This document shows, in pieces, positions 28,229 to 38,282 of a stretch of 64,000 nt of DNA. A model generated the notes under the pieces. The model was not told the DNA's origin. It searched no databases and saw nothing but the letters and a program-made list of their open reading frames with translations. Origin of the DNA: Bryobacteraceae bacterium. GTDB lineage: Bacteria; Acidobacteriota; Terriglobia; Bryobacterales; Bryobacteraceae. A program made the translations under genes and the position numbers. Where the stretch lies: assembly GCA_025928545.1 (NCBI GenBank), contig JAICJH010000023.1:23206-87205 (forward strand), read 5' to 3'. Position 1 is the first letter of the stretch, and each line of letters opens with the position of its first letter.

Positions 28229-29653
28229 CCGCCGGCGCACAATCATCCACACCATGGAGAAGAAAACGCCGATGCGCCGATGTTCTACGCGGATGCGGCT
28301 CTCCTCCGTGGAACGGCAGTAGTTGATCGGCACTTCAAGGACCCACATGCGGCGCCGCAGGGCTTCGACAATCATTTCGGGGGCAAACTCCGGGCCGTCT
28401 GAAGAGATGCCGGGTTCGAGCTGGACCCATGCGTCCCGCCAAAACGCGCGAAACGTGCAGGCGGTGTCGGTGAGATGCACGCCATGCCGGAACCAGAGAA
28501 GCTGCACCATTTTTGCAAGCATCCAGTTGCCAACGCGGGCGGAGCGGTTCAGGTTCGATCCCTGCTGCACAAGCTGACTGGTGGTTCGTGTACCGACGAC
28601 CAGGTCGGCATCGCAAAGGTAGGCGAGCAGTTTTTCCAGATCGCCTAGGTCGAAGCTGTCGTCATCCATCGTAAGAGCGATGACATCGCCGCTGGCGGCC
28701 GCGATACCCGCGCGAAATAAACCTCCGAAGGATCGCGGCGATAATTCGGGCGCTGGAATCACCCGCGCGTCGTATCGATGCGCCAGTTCCAGCAGGCCGG
28801 GGCTCTCGTGCCGCGCGACCAGGATTAATTCCGAGACCCGGGCGCGCCGCCGGGCAGAGCGCAGCATTTCTTCGATGGCCGGGAGTTCGCCGTCGCAGGG
28901 CATCACGAGGCTGATGCGTGCGCCGGGCAGCCGGTCGCGGCGCACGACAGAGCGAGCCTGATGGATGTCTTCGCGGTAGTTGATATTGACGTACTCGGAA
29001 TGCAGCGCGAAATGGCGGACTGGTTTTCCGTCCGCAATCAGATCGTTGATAGCCGCGGTCAGGTCGCCTGCCTTTGGATGGCTGGCGCGGCGTTCGATGA
29101 CGGCGAAAATATCGCGGCTGAAAACATACGTGCCGCAGCCGAGGAGTCCGTTGGAGCCGGATAACGGCTTTTCCACCAGCTTGCGAACCCGTTCGCCATA
29201 AAGTTCGACACTGAAGTTCTTGCGAATTTCACGATCGGTGGAATGCCCGCGGACGACAATGGTAGCGGCGGCCGACTCGAGATCCGTCGCCGGCAGATCG
29301 CGATGGTTGGAATTCCAGTAGAGTTCGTCGGAAAGCATCAGGACGAAATGAGAGCCGCTGATGTGCTCGCGCGCCAACAGCACGGAATGCGTCAGGCCCA
29401 GATCGAGCCGTTCATTGCGGACGTAAGTAATGCGCACGCCGAAACCGGCGCCATCCCCGAAATGGCGTTGGATGGGGCCGCCGTGCGCGCCGATCACGAT
29501 CACGATATCGGTGATCCTGAGCTGGTCGCGCAGGATCGCGATTGTGTAGTGCATCACCGGTTCGCCACCCACGTCCAGCATTGCCTTGGGGATGACGCGC
29601 GTATGAGGATAAGCGCGAGTACCTCTGCCTGCGGCCGCAATCACTCCGGTCAT
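28214..29653 (-). CDS. Sugar nucleotidyltransferase fused to family 2 glycosyltransferase
   Basis: A 479-residue two-domain protein. Residues 1-235 form a nucleotidyltransferase: GVIAAAGRGTR (the GxGTR loop), VIPKAML with the catalytic Lys, and a LSDELYWN segment. Residues about 245-479 form a GT-A fold GT2 domain: ISLVMPCDGELPAIEEM, MDDDSFDLGDLEKL with the metal-binding DDD, then VVGTRTTSQ, and a C-terminal amphipathic helix. Such a fusion would activate a sugar as NDP-sugar and transfer it, perhaps to a lipid carrier. Substrates are not known. It starts 4 nt after the stop of the upstream GT2 gene and is probably co-transcribed with it. Confidence 0.85.
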   Translation of the reverse strand: MTGVIAAAGRGTRAYPHTRVIPKAMLDVGGEPVMHYTIAILRDQLRITDIVIVIGAHGGPIQRHFGDGAGFGVRITYVRNERLDLGLTHSVLLAREHISGSHFVLMLSDELYWNSNHRDLPATDLESAAATIVVRGHSTDREIRKNFSVELYGERVRKLVEKPLSGSNGLLGCGTYVFSRDIFAVIERRASHPKAGDLTAAINDLIADGKPVRHFALHSEYVNINYREDIHQARSVVRRDRLPGARISLVMPCDGELPAIEEMLRSARRRARVSELILVARHESPGLLELAHRYDARVIPAPELSPRSFGGLFRAGIAAASGDVIALTMDDDSFDLGDLEKLLAYLCDADLVVGTRTTSQLVQQGSNLNRSARVGNWMLAKMVQLLWFRHGVHLTDTACTFRAFWRDAWVQLEPGISSDGPEFAPEMIVEALRRRMWVLEVPINYCRSTEESRIRVEHRRIGVFFSMVWMIVRRRLRSE

Positions 29654-29657
29654 GCGA

Positions 29658-30305
29658 TCAGGCCGCCGCCCGCAATTGGTACTTCAGAAGTGACGCTAAT
29701 GCCCGCACGCCATCCGGAATGTGGCGCATCTTGGACGTTCCGCGTGCCCGTGCGTGATACTCCATGGGGATCTCGGCGATGCGGCAGCGCCGTGCTGCGT
29801 GAACCGCGAACTCCACGACAAAGTCAAAACCCGATTCGTGGAAGGTAACGCCGTCGAAGACTTCACGGCGGAAGATTTTGACGCCGGTGTAGAGATCCGT
29901 GACCGCCTGGCCGCAGACCAGGTTGAACGCTGCCGTCAAAGCGCGGTTACCGGCCCGGCGCGGCAGACTCATGTCGGGCGCACCCGTAAGGAAACGCGAA
30001 CCGTATACAACGGGCGACTTGGCGAGCGCTTCGAGCAGAAGAGGGGCAGCTTCGGGAGGATACTCCAGATCGGCGTCGATCGTCATTACCAGCGGGCGAG
30101 TTCCGGCCGCGATTCCGTCGCGCAGGCTTTTTCCGTAACCCTCGTTAGTGGCGTGCCGGATCGTGTCGATTCCACGTTTGGCAAGAAGGTCGGGCGTGCC
30201 GTCGGTGGACCCGTTATCGACAAAGATCAGGCGCGCGCCGGGGCAGGCGCGGGTCAGCCGGTCGATCAGTTCATTTACGCACGCCGCTTCGTTGAGGATG
30301 GGCAC
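29658..30305 (-). CDS. Family 2 glycosyltransferase (dolichol-P-mannose-synthase-like)
   Basis: A GT2 enzyme. It has the nucleotide-binding FVDNGSTDGT block, TIDADLEYPPEAAPLLLEA with the DAD metal site, the block YGSRFLTGAPDMSLPRRAGNRA and the acceptor region VKIFRREVF. It has no obvious C-terminal membrane helix. The GTG at 30305 gives MPILNE, which omits the first beta-strand of the fold (LDIVVPIL); the frame is open 20 or so codons further upstream without an ATG, GTG or TTG start, so initiation is uncertain. The gene begins 49 nt after the DUF255 gene stop, likely coupled. It may charge polyprenyl phosphate. Confidence 0.85.
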   Translation of the reverse strand: MPILNEAACVNELIDRLTRACPGARLIFVDNGSTDGTPDLLAKRGIDTIRHATNEGYGKSLRDGIAAGTRPLVMTIDADLEYPPEAAPLLLEALAKSPVVYGSRFLTGAPDMSLPRRAGNRALTAAFNLVCGQAVTDLYTGVKIFRREVFDGVTFHESGFDFVVEFAVHAARRCRIAEIPMEYHARARGTSKMRHIPDGVRALASLLKYQLRAAA

Positions 30306-30354
30306 AACGATATCGAGGTGGGCAGCAGAGAGTGTCGAAATAAGGTCGATAGTA

Positions 30355-32439
30355 TCACGAGTTGGAATTCAACAGCCGCGCCAGATCATCCGCGTTTCGC
30401 GCAGGAGCCTGGCAGGTGAAGTTTTCGCAAATGGCAACTGCTGCGCCCGCTTTGGCGAGTTCGGTCACGGCCGGATTGTATTTCGCGATTTCCGGCGCAG
30501 CTTTCAGGAGAATGCGATTCGGGTCGAAGTGTTTCCAAAGCTGCCGGATCATGGCAGGGTCGGGATCTCCCGCCACTACGATCTCCCGGTTCGGCGCAAG
30601 GTCGAATTCGCAGGCGGCGAGCATCTGCGGCATGCCGAACGCTGTCGCGGCAAGGCGCGTGGAAAACGCCCGGATCAGATTTCTCGCGGAAGCGAGGAGA
30701 TCCTCCCGGCCAGTGATTCGATGCAGTCGGAGCAGGTTCATCAGCGCCACGGAATTGCCGGAAGGTTCGGCTCCGTCGTAATCGTCTTTGATCCGATTCA
30801 GGCGCGCGGCATCTTCCTGGGCGGAAGCAAAGAACCCTCCGCCTTCGCGGTCTTCGAACCTCGAGCGTTGATCGTCGGTGAGGGCGACCGCCTGTTCGAG
30901 ATAGCGGAATTCAAAAGTTGCTTCGTACAGATCGATCAGACCCTGGATGAAGAATGCATAATCGTCGAGCATGGCCCCGATGGCGGCTTCGCCCTGGCGA
31001 TAGCGGCGGAGCAGTCCGCCATCTGGTGCCCGCATTGTCGCCAGCAGGAAATCGGCGGCTTTCTGCGCCGCAACCGCATAGGAAGGTTCGTCGAGGATCG
31101 CTGCTCCGCGAGCGATCGCGGAAATCATCAGGCCGTTCCAGGCGGTCAGAATTTTATCGTCCAGATGAGGACGGACCCTTGCAGCGCGAGCGGCAAAGAG
31201 TTTCTGTTGCGCGTCGAAAATAGCCTGCATCACTTCGTCGGGGCCGCGTTCGAAATGGTGCGCTGTTTCTTCGATGCTGTGGGCCTCGAACAGAATATTC
31301 CGCCCGGTGAATTCATGATGCGGATCGTTGGCGACATTGCCATCCGGCTCCATCCCGTAGCGGAACGCGAACCAGCGGGCTTTTTCTTCGCCGAGCAGGT
31401 CAACGACTTCGGCCCAGCTCCAGATGTAAAACCAGCCTTCCGATTTATGATGCGGGTCGGCGGGATCCACGACGCTGTCGGCATCTTCCGCCGACCAGAA
31501 CGCGCCTTCCGGAGCCGTCATCTCGCGTAGAACGTAGTCGATGGTGCGCCGCGCAGCCAGCGAGAAGGTCGCGTTACCGGTGATCTGAAAAGCTTCCAGA
31601 TAGGACGTGACCAGCTGCGCCTGATCGTAGAGCATTTTTTCGAAATGCGGCACAAACCAGTATTCGTCGACCGAGTACCGATGGAAGCCCCCGCCGAGTT
31701 GATCGTTCATTCCGCCCTTTTCCATGGCGACCAGAGTTTCGGCCACCATGTCGAGAGCCTCGTCTTGGCCGGTGCGTTTCCAATAGCGCAGGAGGAAATT
31801 ATGGACCGACGGGCGGGGAAATTTCGGCGGGCCCCCGAAGCCTCCGAGCTTTGAATCGTAGGTGCGCCGGAACTGCTGGAAGGCGCTATCCATGACGCTG
31901 GGCGGAACATGGTCGGGACCGTTGGATGTTACGGCCGACTGGCGACGCAACTCCTCCATCACCTGCGCGCTCGATTCGACAATGCGCGCCCGATCGTCGC
32001 GCCATCCATTGGCAACGCGCGTGAGGATCTCCGGAAACCCAGGCCGGCCGTAGCGATTGTCCGGCGGGAAATAGGTACCGCCGACGAAAGGATGTAAATC
32101 CGGCGTGAGCCAGACCGACATGGGCCAGCCACCGCCGCCGGTTGCCGCCTGCACGTAATTCATATAGATTCTGTCGATGTCGGGCCGTTCTTCGCGATCT
32201 ACTTTGACCGCTACGAACCACTTGTTCAGTATCTCCGCAGTGGCTTCCACTTCAAACGACTCGCGTTCCATCACGTGGCACCAGTGGCAGGTGGAATAAC
32301 CAATCGAAAGGAAGATCGGCTTATCCTCGCGGCGGGCTTTTTCGAAAGCCTCTTCACCCCACGGATACCAGTCGACCGGGTTGAGGGCGTGCTGCTGGAG
32401 ATAGGGACTTTTTTCGTGCTCTAGGCGATTGGCTGGCAT
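30355..32439 (-). CDS. DUF255 thioredoxin-domain protein (YyaL/SSP411-like)
   Basis: A 694-residue protein. Residues 1-160 are a thioredoxin-like DUF255 domain with [24 protein letters not shown] and the redox motif CHWCH at 51-55, followed by [21 protein letters not shown]. The remaining 500 residues form an (alpha/alpha)6 barrel like N-acylglucosamine 2-epimerases/cellobiose epimerases, with [35 protein letters not shown] and [14 protein letters not shown]. Members occur in all domains of life; the biochemical role is not settled. It is the first gene downstream of a strong terminator and leads the group with the two glycosyltransferase genes. Confidence 0.9.
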   Translation of the reverse strand: MPANRLEHEKSPYLQQHALNPVDWYPWGEEAFEKARREDKPIFLSIGYSTCHWCHVMERESFEVEATAEILNKWFVAVKVDREERPDIDRIYMNYVQAATGGGGWPMSVWLTPDLHPFVGGTYFPPDNRYGRPGFPEILTRVANGWRDDRARIVESSAQVMEELRRQSAVTSNGPDHVPPSVMDSAFQQFRRTYDSKLGGFGGPPKFPRPSVHNFLLRYWKRTGQDEALDMVAETLVAMEKGGMNDQLGGGFHRYSVDEYWFVPHFEKMLYDQAQLVTSYLEAFQITGNATFSLAARRTIDYVLREMTAPEGAFWSAEDADSVVDPADPHHKSEGWFYIWSWAEVVDLLGEEKARWFAFRYGMEPDGNVANDPHHEFTGRNILFEAHSIEETAHHFERGPDEVMQAIFDAQQKLFAARAARVRPHLDDKILTAWNGLMISAIARGAAILDEPSYAVAAQKAADFLLATMRAPDGGLLRRYRQGEAAIGAMLDDYAFFIQGLIDLYEATFEFRYLEQAVALTDDQRSRFEDREGGGFFASAQEDAARLNRIKDDYDGAEPSGNSVALMNLLRLHRITGREDLLASARNLIRAFSTRLAATAFGMPQMLAACEFDLAPNREIVVAGDPDPAMIRQLWKHFDPNRILLKAAPEIAKYNPAVTELAKAGAAVAICENFTCQAPARNADDLARLLNSNS

Positions 32440-32452
32440 GGTGGGGGGAAAG

Positions 32453-32484
32453 AAAAAACGCCCGCCTCGATCGGAGGCGGGCGT
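32453..32484 (-). terminator. Strong intrinsic terminator after tonB
   Basis: An 11-bp perfect stem (ACGCCCGCCTC with GAGGCGGGCGT) closes a 5-nt loop at 32469-32473. Reading the minus strand, the stem is followed directly by a run of T residues (32457-32453). It lies 25 nt after the tonB stop codon and 14 nt before the DUF255 start, so it ends the tonB transcript and separates the two units. Confidence 0.9.
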
Positions 32485-32508
32485 CTTCAGCTTAACTGTT
32501 CCAGGCGA

Positions 32509-33495
32509 TCAGAGCAACCGGAAGTTGACTTCGATCTGGGCTCGCACCTTGACGGGCTGGCCCTTGTTCTTGCCGGGGGTGAAGCGCCATTTCTGAACCG
32601 CTTCAATGGCCTTTTCGTCGAGTCCCATGCCGAGGCTCTTGACCACTTTAATGTCTTCGGCCTTACCGTCCGTGTTGACCACGATGGAGAGCATCACGGA
32701 ACCGCTGTACTTGGCCTTGCGGGCTTCTTCGGAATATTCCGGGTCCACCTTGGAAAGAACCGAAGGAGGAGTGGTGCCATTGCCGACGGAGTAAATGCCA
32801 TTGCCATTTCCGCCGACGCCACTACCACTGCCATTTCCGATGCCGGTGCCGCGGCCGTTGCCAATACCACCGCCGCTGCCGAAACCACCACCACCGCCAA
32901 TGGACCCGAGCGGATTGCCGATGGCGCCGGTTGGCGCGGCCCAGGCGTCGGGCGGAGCGATGAGCGAAGCGTCCATGGTCAGAACCGGGTGCTCAATCGT
33001 CACAAGCGGAGGAGTGAAGGCTTTCGGTGCAGGGCGGGGAAGCGCCGCCTTCAAAGCCGGAAGCGGCGAGCGTTGGCCGCCGCCGGCGTTCCTGATTTCT
33101 TTCACCACAGTCTTCGGTGGTGGCGGGGGAGCAACCAGAACAACGTTCTTGATCGCTTTTTGAACTTTGTCGTTGGTGCCGATCGCAATCAAAAGAGCGA
33201 AGATGCCGGCGTGAATAATCACCGAGGCGGCGACGCGCTTTGGGTTCGTGCCTTCACCCCAGATGTCCTTCACCGCAACTGGCGTAGAAGTCAACTCCAG
33301 CGGCGGAAGCTTTTCCGGCTGGATCATTTCCTTAACATTCTCGACGATCGACTTGTACCAGGGAATCTCGGTATCCGGCGCGAGCAATCGGGCCAGATGG
33401 TCGTCGGCCTCCAGCTGCAGCTTGACGTTACCTTGAGCGTCGTGCGCCGCTACTTCAGCGTCGTAGTGATGATGGTGCTTTTGAGATTCAGACAT
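32509..33495 (-). CDS. TonB-family energy transducer
   Basis: A 328-residue protein. Unlike E. coli TonB, it has an 88-residue N-terminal part before the single membrane helix (about 88-106), starting with a His-rich stretch. A proline run PPPPP follows at about 122-127, then a Pro/Gly/Asn-rich spacer (about 170-245). The C-terminal domain (about 250-328) has PEYSEEARKAKYSGSVMLSIVV, KSLGMGLDEKAIEAVQKWRFTPG and the final strand VNFRLL, as in TonB C-terminal domains. It couples proton motive force to outer membrane receptors such as that at 51795. A terminator follows the stop. Confidence 0.93.
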   Translation of the reverse strand: MSESQKHHHHYDAEVAAHDAQGNVKLQLEADDHLARLLAPDTEIPWYKSIVENVKEMIQPEKLPPLELTSTPVAVKDIWGEGTNPKRVAASVIIHAGIFALLIAIGTNDKVQKAIKNVVLVAPPPPPKTVVKEIRNAGGGQRSPLPALKAALPRPAPKAFTPPLVTIEHPVLTMDASLIAPPDAWAAPTGAIGNPLGSIGGGGGFGSGGGIGNGRGTGIGNGSGSGVGGNGNGIYSVGNGTTPPSVLSKVDPEYSEEARKAKYSGSVMLSIVVNTDGKAEDIKVVKSLGMGLDEKAIEAVQKWRFTPGKNKGQPVKVRAQIEVNFRLL

Positions 33496-33944
33496 TCGAA
33501 TGTACTCTGGAAACCTCGATTACCACTTTCTTCATAAAACGGAAACCCCTCAACTTCCGTTCCATTCCGTTGGAGTCTAGCACAAATCCACTGGAACTGA
33601 ACGGCTTACCGGTTTTGGCCCTCTACAATACTTCGTAACTGTACAATCGACGAGAGCAAGGGCTCCTAAGTTACACCTTAAGCTGCGGGACGGCGGTGTG
33701 CCAAGTAATTAAACGTCAATGAAATCCGCAACTTGACAGCCACGCGTCACCCCTCGGATCCATCGTGCCGTACGGACCACTTCCCTAACCACTATAATAA
33801 CGCTGTGTCTACACCCTTAGACGCGCGGACCCGGAATTTGGCAGCTGGTTCCGAAGCGTTATTCCAAATTTGGTATTTCGTGCCACCGACCGCATTCTTT
33901 CAGAAAGCACTACCGGATGCAAGCACCCGAAGGCGAGGTGCACG
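33496..33944. other. Intergenic region between divergent tonB and uxaA-like genes
   Basis: This 449-nt gap contains no convincing gene; short frames here are not homologous to anything I know. On the minus strand a weak promoter for tonB is possible: TTCAGT (33601-33596) and TAGACT (33579-33574) with a 16-nt spacer. On the plus strand TATAAT occurs at 33793-33798 without a good -35 element at the expected distance. A pair of TACAAT words lies near 33625 and 33640. No riboswitch fold was recognised. Confidence 0.4.
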
Positions 33945-35486
33945 GTGAGCGATCTGGTCGGCATCCGGCTTGCCCCTACGGCTGAAAATCTCGTGATTCG
34001 CCTGCACCCGAGCGACAATGTGGCGGTTGTGCGGGTTCCATTAGCTGCCGGGACAACAGTGAAAGTCGACGGTAACGAATTCCTCGCGATCGACAGCGTT
34101 CCGCCCGGACACAAAATAGCGCTGAAGCCAATCCATGCGGGTGAGGAAGTCATCCGCTACGGCCAGCGGATCGGTCGCGCGAAAACGTCCATTGAGGTCG
34201 GCCAACACATCCATACTCACAATCTCGGCTTCGAAGAGATTGAATTCGATTACGAATACCCGACGACCGACCTTCCGATTCCGGAAGCTCCGGCGGACGG
34301 CCCCTCTTTCATGGGGTACGTTCGCGAGGATGGCCGCGTCGGCACACGGAACTATATCGCCGTTGTCGCCGCCAGCAATTGCGCGGCGCACACGGCGGAG
34401 TGTATCGCTGAATCGTTCCGCGGTGAGAAGCTGCCGGACAATATCGACGGCGTAGTGGCTTTTCCGCACGGGGAAGGCTGCGCGATGACCATCGGGCCGG
34501 ACACCATCCAGTTGCAGCGGACCCTGGCGGGCACACTGGCGCATCCGAATGTTGCCGCCGCCATAATCCTGGGCCTCGGCTGCGAGACGAATCAGATTTC
34601 TCACTACCTGGGGGATTCCGCCCCGCGTTCCAGCCGCCTGGTCGGAATGACGCTTCAGGAAAGCGGCGGAACCACCGGCGCACTCGAAGCCGCCCGCAAG
34701 CATATTCGCGCGCTGATGGAGGAATGCGCGGGCGAGAAGCGAACCCGGGTCGCGGCCTCCAGGCTGGTGGTGGGTTTGAATTGCGGAGGGTCGGATTCTT
34801 TTTCCGGAATTACGGCTAACCCTGCGCTGGGGGTCGCGTCGGATATGTTAGCGGCTGTGGGCGCGGCGGCAGTCCTCGCGGAAACGACAGAGATTTTCGG
34901 CGCGGAGCACCTCTTGGTCCGGCGCGCCCGCAATCGCGAAGTGGCGGATAAACTACTTGGATTTGTAACTGGTTACAAGGTATACCTCAACCGATTTGGA
35001 GGTAGCTTTGATGACAATCCGTCACCCGGGAATAAAGAAGGCGGCCTGACCAATATCCTGGAAAAATCGCTTGGCGCCGTGGCTAAGGCCGGAACTTCAC
35101 CTTTAAACGACGCGGTGGATTATGCCGCGCCGGTGGTTGCTCCCGGATTCAATTTTATGAACACCCCCGGCTACGATCCCGTCTCGCTCACAGGGTTGGC
35201 GGCCGGAGGGTGCAACCTCATAGCATTTACCACCGGCCGGGGAAGTGCGATCGGCTTCCCGACTGTGCCAGTGCTCAAGATCTCCACCAACACAACTACC
35301 GGCCGTCGCATGAAGGACAATATGGACATCAATGCCGGCGTGATCGCGGATGGCGATTCGACGGTGGAACGTGTTGGCCAGGAAATTTTTGATACCCTCC
35401 TGCGGGTCGCTTCGGGCGAGAAGACGAAGGCTGAGATTCTGGGGCATCGTGAATTCGTGCCGTGGCGTATTGGTCCGGTGCTGTAG
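33945..35486 (+). CDS. Altronate dehydratase-like protein (UxaA family)
   Basis: A 513-residue enzyme. An N-terminal SAF domain (about 1-90, with HPSDNVAVVRVPLAAGT) precedes the large C-terminal catalytic part with GYVREDGRVGTRNYIAVV, HGEGCAMT, LGLGCETNQI and NCGGSDSFSG, all typical of altronate/galactarate dehydratases. They dehydrate sugar acids to 2-keto-3-deoxy acids, using Fe or Mn. The true substrate is uncertain. A GTG start (VSDLVGIRL) at 33945 is chosen because it starts the SAF domain; an ATG at 33870 adds unrelated residues. A DsbA-like gene follows 13 nt later. Confidence 0.88.
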   Translation: MSDLVGIRLAPTAENLVIRLHPSDNVAVVRVPLAAGTTVKVDGNEFLAIDSVPPGHKIALKPIHAGEEVIRYGQRIGRAKTSIEVGQHIHTHNLGFEEIEFDYEYPTTDLPIPEAPADGPSFMGYVREDGRVGTRNYIAVVAASNCAAHTAECIAESFRGEKLPDNIDGVVAFPHGEGCAMTIGPDTIQLQRTLAGTLAHPNVAAAIILGLGCETNQISHYLGDSAPRSSRLVGMTLQESGGTTGALEAARKHIRALMEECAGEKRTRVAASRLVVGLNCGGSDSFSGITANPALGVASDMLAAVGAAAVLAETTEIFGAEHLLVRRARNREVADKLLGFVTGYKVYLNRFGGSFDDNPSPGNKEGGLTNILEKSLGAVAKAGTSPLNDAVDYAAPVVAPGFNFMNTPGYDPVSLTGLAAGGCNLIAFTTGRGSAIGFPTVPVLKISTNTTTGRRMKDNMDINAGVIADGDSTVERVGQEIFDTLLRVASGEKTKAEILGHREFVPWRIGPVL

Positions 35487-35499
35487 GCGGAATAAACGA

Positions 35500-36432
35500 A
35501 TGCTGAAAAGATGGATTATCGCTCTGGTCTGCGTGGCCGCTTTGGCAGCTCAGGTCGGCCCCGCGCCCGCACTCGACACACCCGGGCTGGAGCGCTATTT
35601 CCGCCACCTGCTGATGTGGCCGGCGAGCGTCGAAGTGACGATTGGTAATCCGACGGCTGCGCCCCTGCCCGGTTTTTATCGCCTGAAAGTTCGCGGCTCT
35701 CTTGGCGGCCAGAACCAGGATGCCGAGTTTTTCGTTTCAGCGGACAGCAAGACAGTGATTCGCGGTGAGGTGCTGGATGTGGCCCGGAGCCCCTTCCAGG
35801 CTGAAGTCGATCTGCTGAAGACGAACGATCAGCCGTTCCTGGGCATTCCTGGCGCGCCGGTTTCGGTCGTCGAGTTTTCGGATTTCCAGTGCCCGTACTG
35901 TAAACAGGAAGCGGGCGTGTTGCGCAAACAACTGGTGGAAGGGTTTCCGAACGACGTCCAGCTGTTCTATATGGATTTTCCGCTGGATCAGCTTCATCCG
36001 TTCGCACGCGGCGCGGCGGTTATGGGGCGATGCATATATCAGCAGAACAATGGGTCGTTCTGGGCCTATCATGACTGGATTTTCGAGCATCAGGCCGATA
36101 TCACGCCTGCAAACCTGCGCGAGAAAGCGGTGGAGTACGCGAAGAGCGACAAGAATCTGGATGTGGCGACGCTGACCTCGTGCGCGGTGGCGCCGCAGCC
36201 CCGCGACGAAGTCGACCGCACCGTCGCGATGGGAAACGCGCTCAGGATCAACTCCACGCCTACGATTTTTATCAACGGACGGCGACTGGTGGGGACGGTT
36301 GCCTTCGATGATCTGAAGATGGTGGTGGAAGAAGAGATTGCCTGGATGAAGGCGCAGAAGAAATCTACTGACTGCTGCAGCGTTCAATTGGCATTGCCGG
36401 GAATGGATTCCGGAAAGGCAAATCCGAAGTGA
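35500..36432 (+). CDS. DsbA-family thioredoxin-fold protein
   Basis: A 310-residue exported protein. Signal peptide ends at about residue 17-25. An N-terminal domain (about 25-110) precedes a DsbA-like fold starting GAPVSVVEFSDFQCPYCKQE, with C131 and C134 in CPYC; the helical insertion and the cis-Pro loop STPTIFINGRR are present. It may oxidise or isomerise thiols in secreted proteins. A late DCC pair lies in the C-terminal tail. The start is the ATG at 35500, 13 nt after the previous gene; a longer frame starting at 35350 lies inside that gene. Its stop overlaps the M28 start. Confidence 0.9.
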   Translation: MLKRWIIALVCVAALAAQVGPAPALDTPGLERYFRHLLMWPASVEVTIGNPTAAPLPGFYRLKVRGSLGGQNQDAEFFVSADSKTVIRGEVLDVARSPFQAEVDLLKTNDQPFLGIPGAPVSVVEFSDFQCPYCKQEAGVLRKQLVEGFPNDVQLFYMDFPLDQLHPFARGAAVMGRCIYQQNNGSFWAYHDWIFEHQADITPANLREKAVEYAKSDKNLDVATLTSCAVAPQPRDEVDRTVAMGNALRINSTPTIFINGRRLVGTVAFDDLKMVVEEEIAWMKAQKKSTDCCSVQLALPGMDSGKANPK

Positions 36433-38252
36433 TGCGCAGGGCCGGCATCCTGTTTCTTGCGGTCTCCGCTGTTTTGATTGCGGTCGAACAGCCTGGGTTT
36501 GACGCCGGTCGCTATCTGGATCACATCAAATATCTGGCTTCGCCCGAACTCAAAGGCAGAGCGAGCGGTTCGCCCGAACTCGAAAAAGCCGCGAAATACA
36601 TCGCCGACAAGTTCCATGCCGATGGCCTGAAGCCTCTCGGCGGCAGCTATCTCCAGCCGTTTGAAGTTGCCACCAGTTCCAGGCTGGGCAAGACCAATGA
36701 GTTCGCATCTGTGATCGGCGGCGAAGTTGAAAACTTCCAGGTCAACAAAGAATTCGTACCCTACACTTTCTCAGCCAGCGGGAAGGCCTCGGGCGCGGTG
36801 GTCTTTGCCGGCTATGGAATTACGGCGCCTGAATATAACTACGACGATTACGCCGGTCTCGACGTCCATGGAAAATTTGTTCTCGTGCTGGCCCATGAGC
36901 CGCAGGAATCGGACGCCAACAGTGTCTTCGACGGCAAGGTCTACACCGTACATTCCGAGACGTTCGCCAAAGCGGCCAATGCGCGTATGCACGGCGCGCG
37001 CGGGGTCATTCTGGTTCTGGACCGCGTGAACCATAAGGACAGCAAGGACGAAATAGAAACGTTCGGGAACGATACCGGACCGACGGACGCCGGGATTCCT
37101 TTTGTACAGGTGAAAGAGTCGGCGGTTGAACCGTGGTTTCGCGCCGCAGGCAAAGACCTCGCGGGAACGGAACAAGCTATCGACTCCGATCTGAAGCCTC
37201 GCTCGTTTGTCCTGACGGGCGTTGAAGTTCGCGAAAATATCGACGTGGAACGGGTTGTCAGGACTGTCCACAACGTCATTGGCTACCTTCCGGGCACTAC
37301 GCCCGAATACATTGTCCTGGGCGCGCATTACGATCACCTTGGCCTCGGCGGTCACTACTCGTTGGCTCCCTCCATGACGGGCACCGTGCATCCCGGCGCA
37401 GACGACAATGCTTCCGGAACAGCCGGAATTCTGGAATTGGCGCGTTACTTCAGCGCTGAGTATTCCGGAACGAACAAGCCGAAGCGCGGCATCCTGTTCA
37501 TGACGTATGCGGGTGAGGAGCTTGGTCTGCTGGGTTCGGGTTATTACGCCAACCATCCGGAACTGCCGCTGGATAAAGCAGTCGCGATGCTGAACATGGA
37601 CATGATCGGCCGGGTTCACGACGACAAACTGTTCATCGGCGGGGCTGCGACGGGGACGACGTTCCGTGCCGATCTGGATGCGCTGGTTTCGAACACCAGC
37701 TTTCATGTGGATTATTCCGACAGCGGCTACGGTTCAAGCGATCATACTTCATTCACCGCAAAACAAGTGCCCGTGCTGTTTTTCTTCTCGGGGCTGCATG
37801 GCGACTATCACAAGCCCAGCGATACATGGGACAAGATCGACGCGCCGCGTGCTGTGGACGTGCTGAAGTTGGTGGCCGGCATGGTCGGCAAACTGGAAGA
37901 TGAAAAGGACCGGCCGGTGTTCGTGCGGGTCACGGAAGAAACGAATCCTCACGCGGGCTCCGTCAGCGGATCGGGCAGCGGCGGTTATGGTCCGTATTTC
38001 GGCAGCGTGCCGGATTTCGCTGAGCCGCCCACGGGCGTTCGTTTCGCCGACGTCCACGCGGATTCACCGGCCGGAATAGCAGGCCTGAAGACCGGCGATA
38101 TTCTGGTGGCGTTTGGCGATCTGGAGATACGCAATCTCTACGATTTCACGTACGCGTTGCGGGCGCACAAGGCTGGTGACGAGGTTGAGGTCAAGGTCCT
38201 GCGCGGCACGGAGAAGATTTCCGCGAAGGTGAAGCTGACGGAGCGAAAGTAA
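36432..38252 (+). CDS. Secreted M28 aminopeptidase with PA and PDZ domains
   Basis: A 606-residue exported metallopeptidase. Signal peptide (about 1-20), a PA insert at about 120-230, then the zinc-binding catalytic core: HYDHLG (about 299-304), HPGADDNASG, AGEELGLLGS with the catalytic Glu, NMDMIGRV and the final His in HGDYHKPSDTWD. A PDZ domain (about 520-606, GVRFADVHADSPAGIAGLKTGDILVAFGDLEI) ends the protein. It likely digests extracellular peptides. The ATG overlaps the preceding TGA by 1 nt. Confidence 0.93.
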   Translation: MRRAGILFLAVSAVLIAVEQPGFDAGRYLDHIKYLASPELKGRASGSPELEKAAKYIADKFHADGLKPLGGSYLQPFEVATSSRLGKTNEFASVIGGEVENFQVNKEFVPYTFSASGKASGAVVFAGYGITAPEYNYDDYAGLDVHGKFVLVLAHEPQESDANSVFDGKVYTVHSETFAKAANARMHGARGVILVLDRVNHKDSKDEIETFGNDTGPTDAGIPFVQVKESAVEPWFRAAGKDLAGTEQAIDSDLKPRSFVLTGVEVRENIDVERVVRTVHNVIGYLPGTTPEYIVLGAHYDHLGLGGHYSLAPSMTGTVHPGADDNASGTAGILELARYFSAEYSGTNKPKRGILFMTYAGEELGLLGSGYYANHPELPLDKAVAMLNMDMIGRVHDDKLFIGGAATGTTFRADLDALVSNTSFHVDYSDSGYGSSDHTSFTAKQVPVLFFFSGLHGDYHKPSDTWDKIDAPRAVDVLKLVAGMVGKLEDEKDRPVFVRVTEETNPHAGSVSGSGSGGYGPYFGSVPDFAEPPTGVRFADVHADSPAGIAGLKTGDILVAFGDLEIRNLYDFTYALRAHKAGDEVEVKVLRGTEKISAKVKLTERK

Positions 38253-38282
38253 GTTGGCCGGGCACGCTAGAATCAAACCAAC

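Noticed and set aside
28549..28563. GGTTCGATCC, like a tRNA T-loop
   Set aside because: Inside a well-supported glycosyltransferase gene, with no acceptor stem or anticodon arm at the right distances.
30148..31530. A 460-codon open frame opposite the DUF255 gene
   Set aside because: Same reason: antisense composition effect with no motif.
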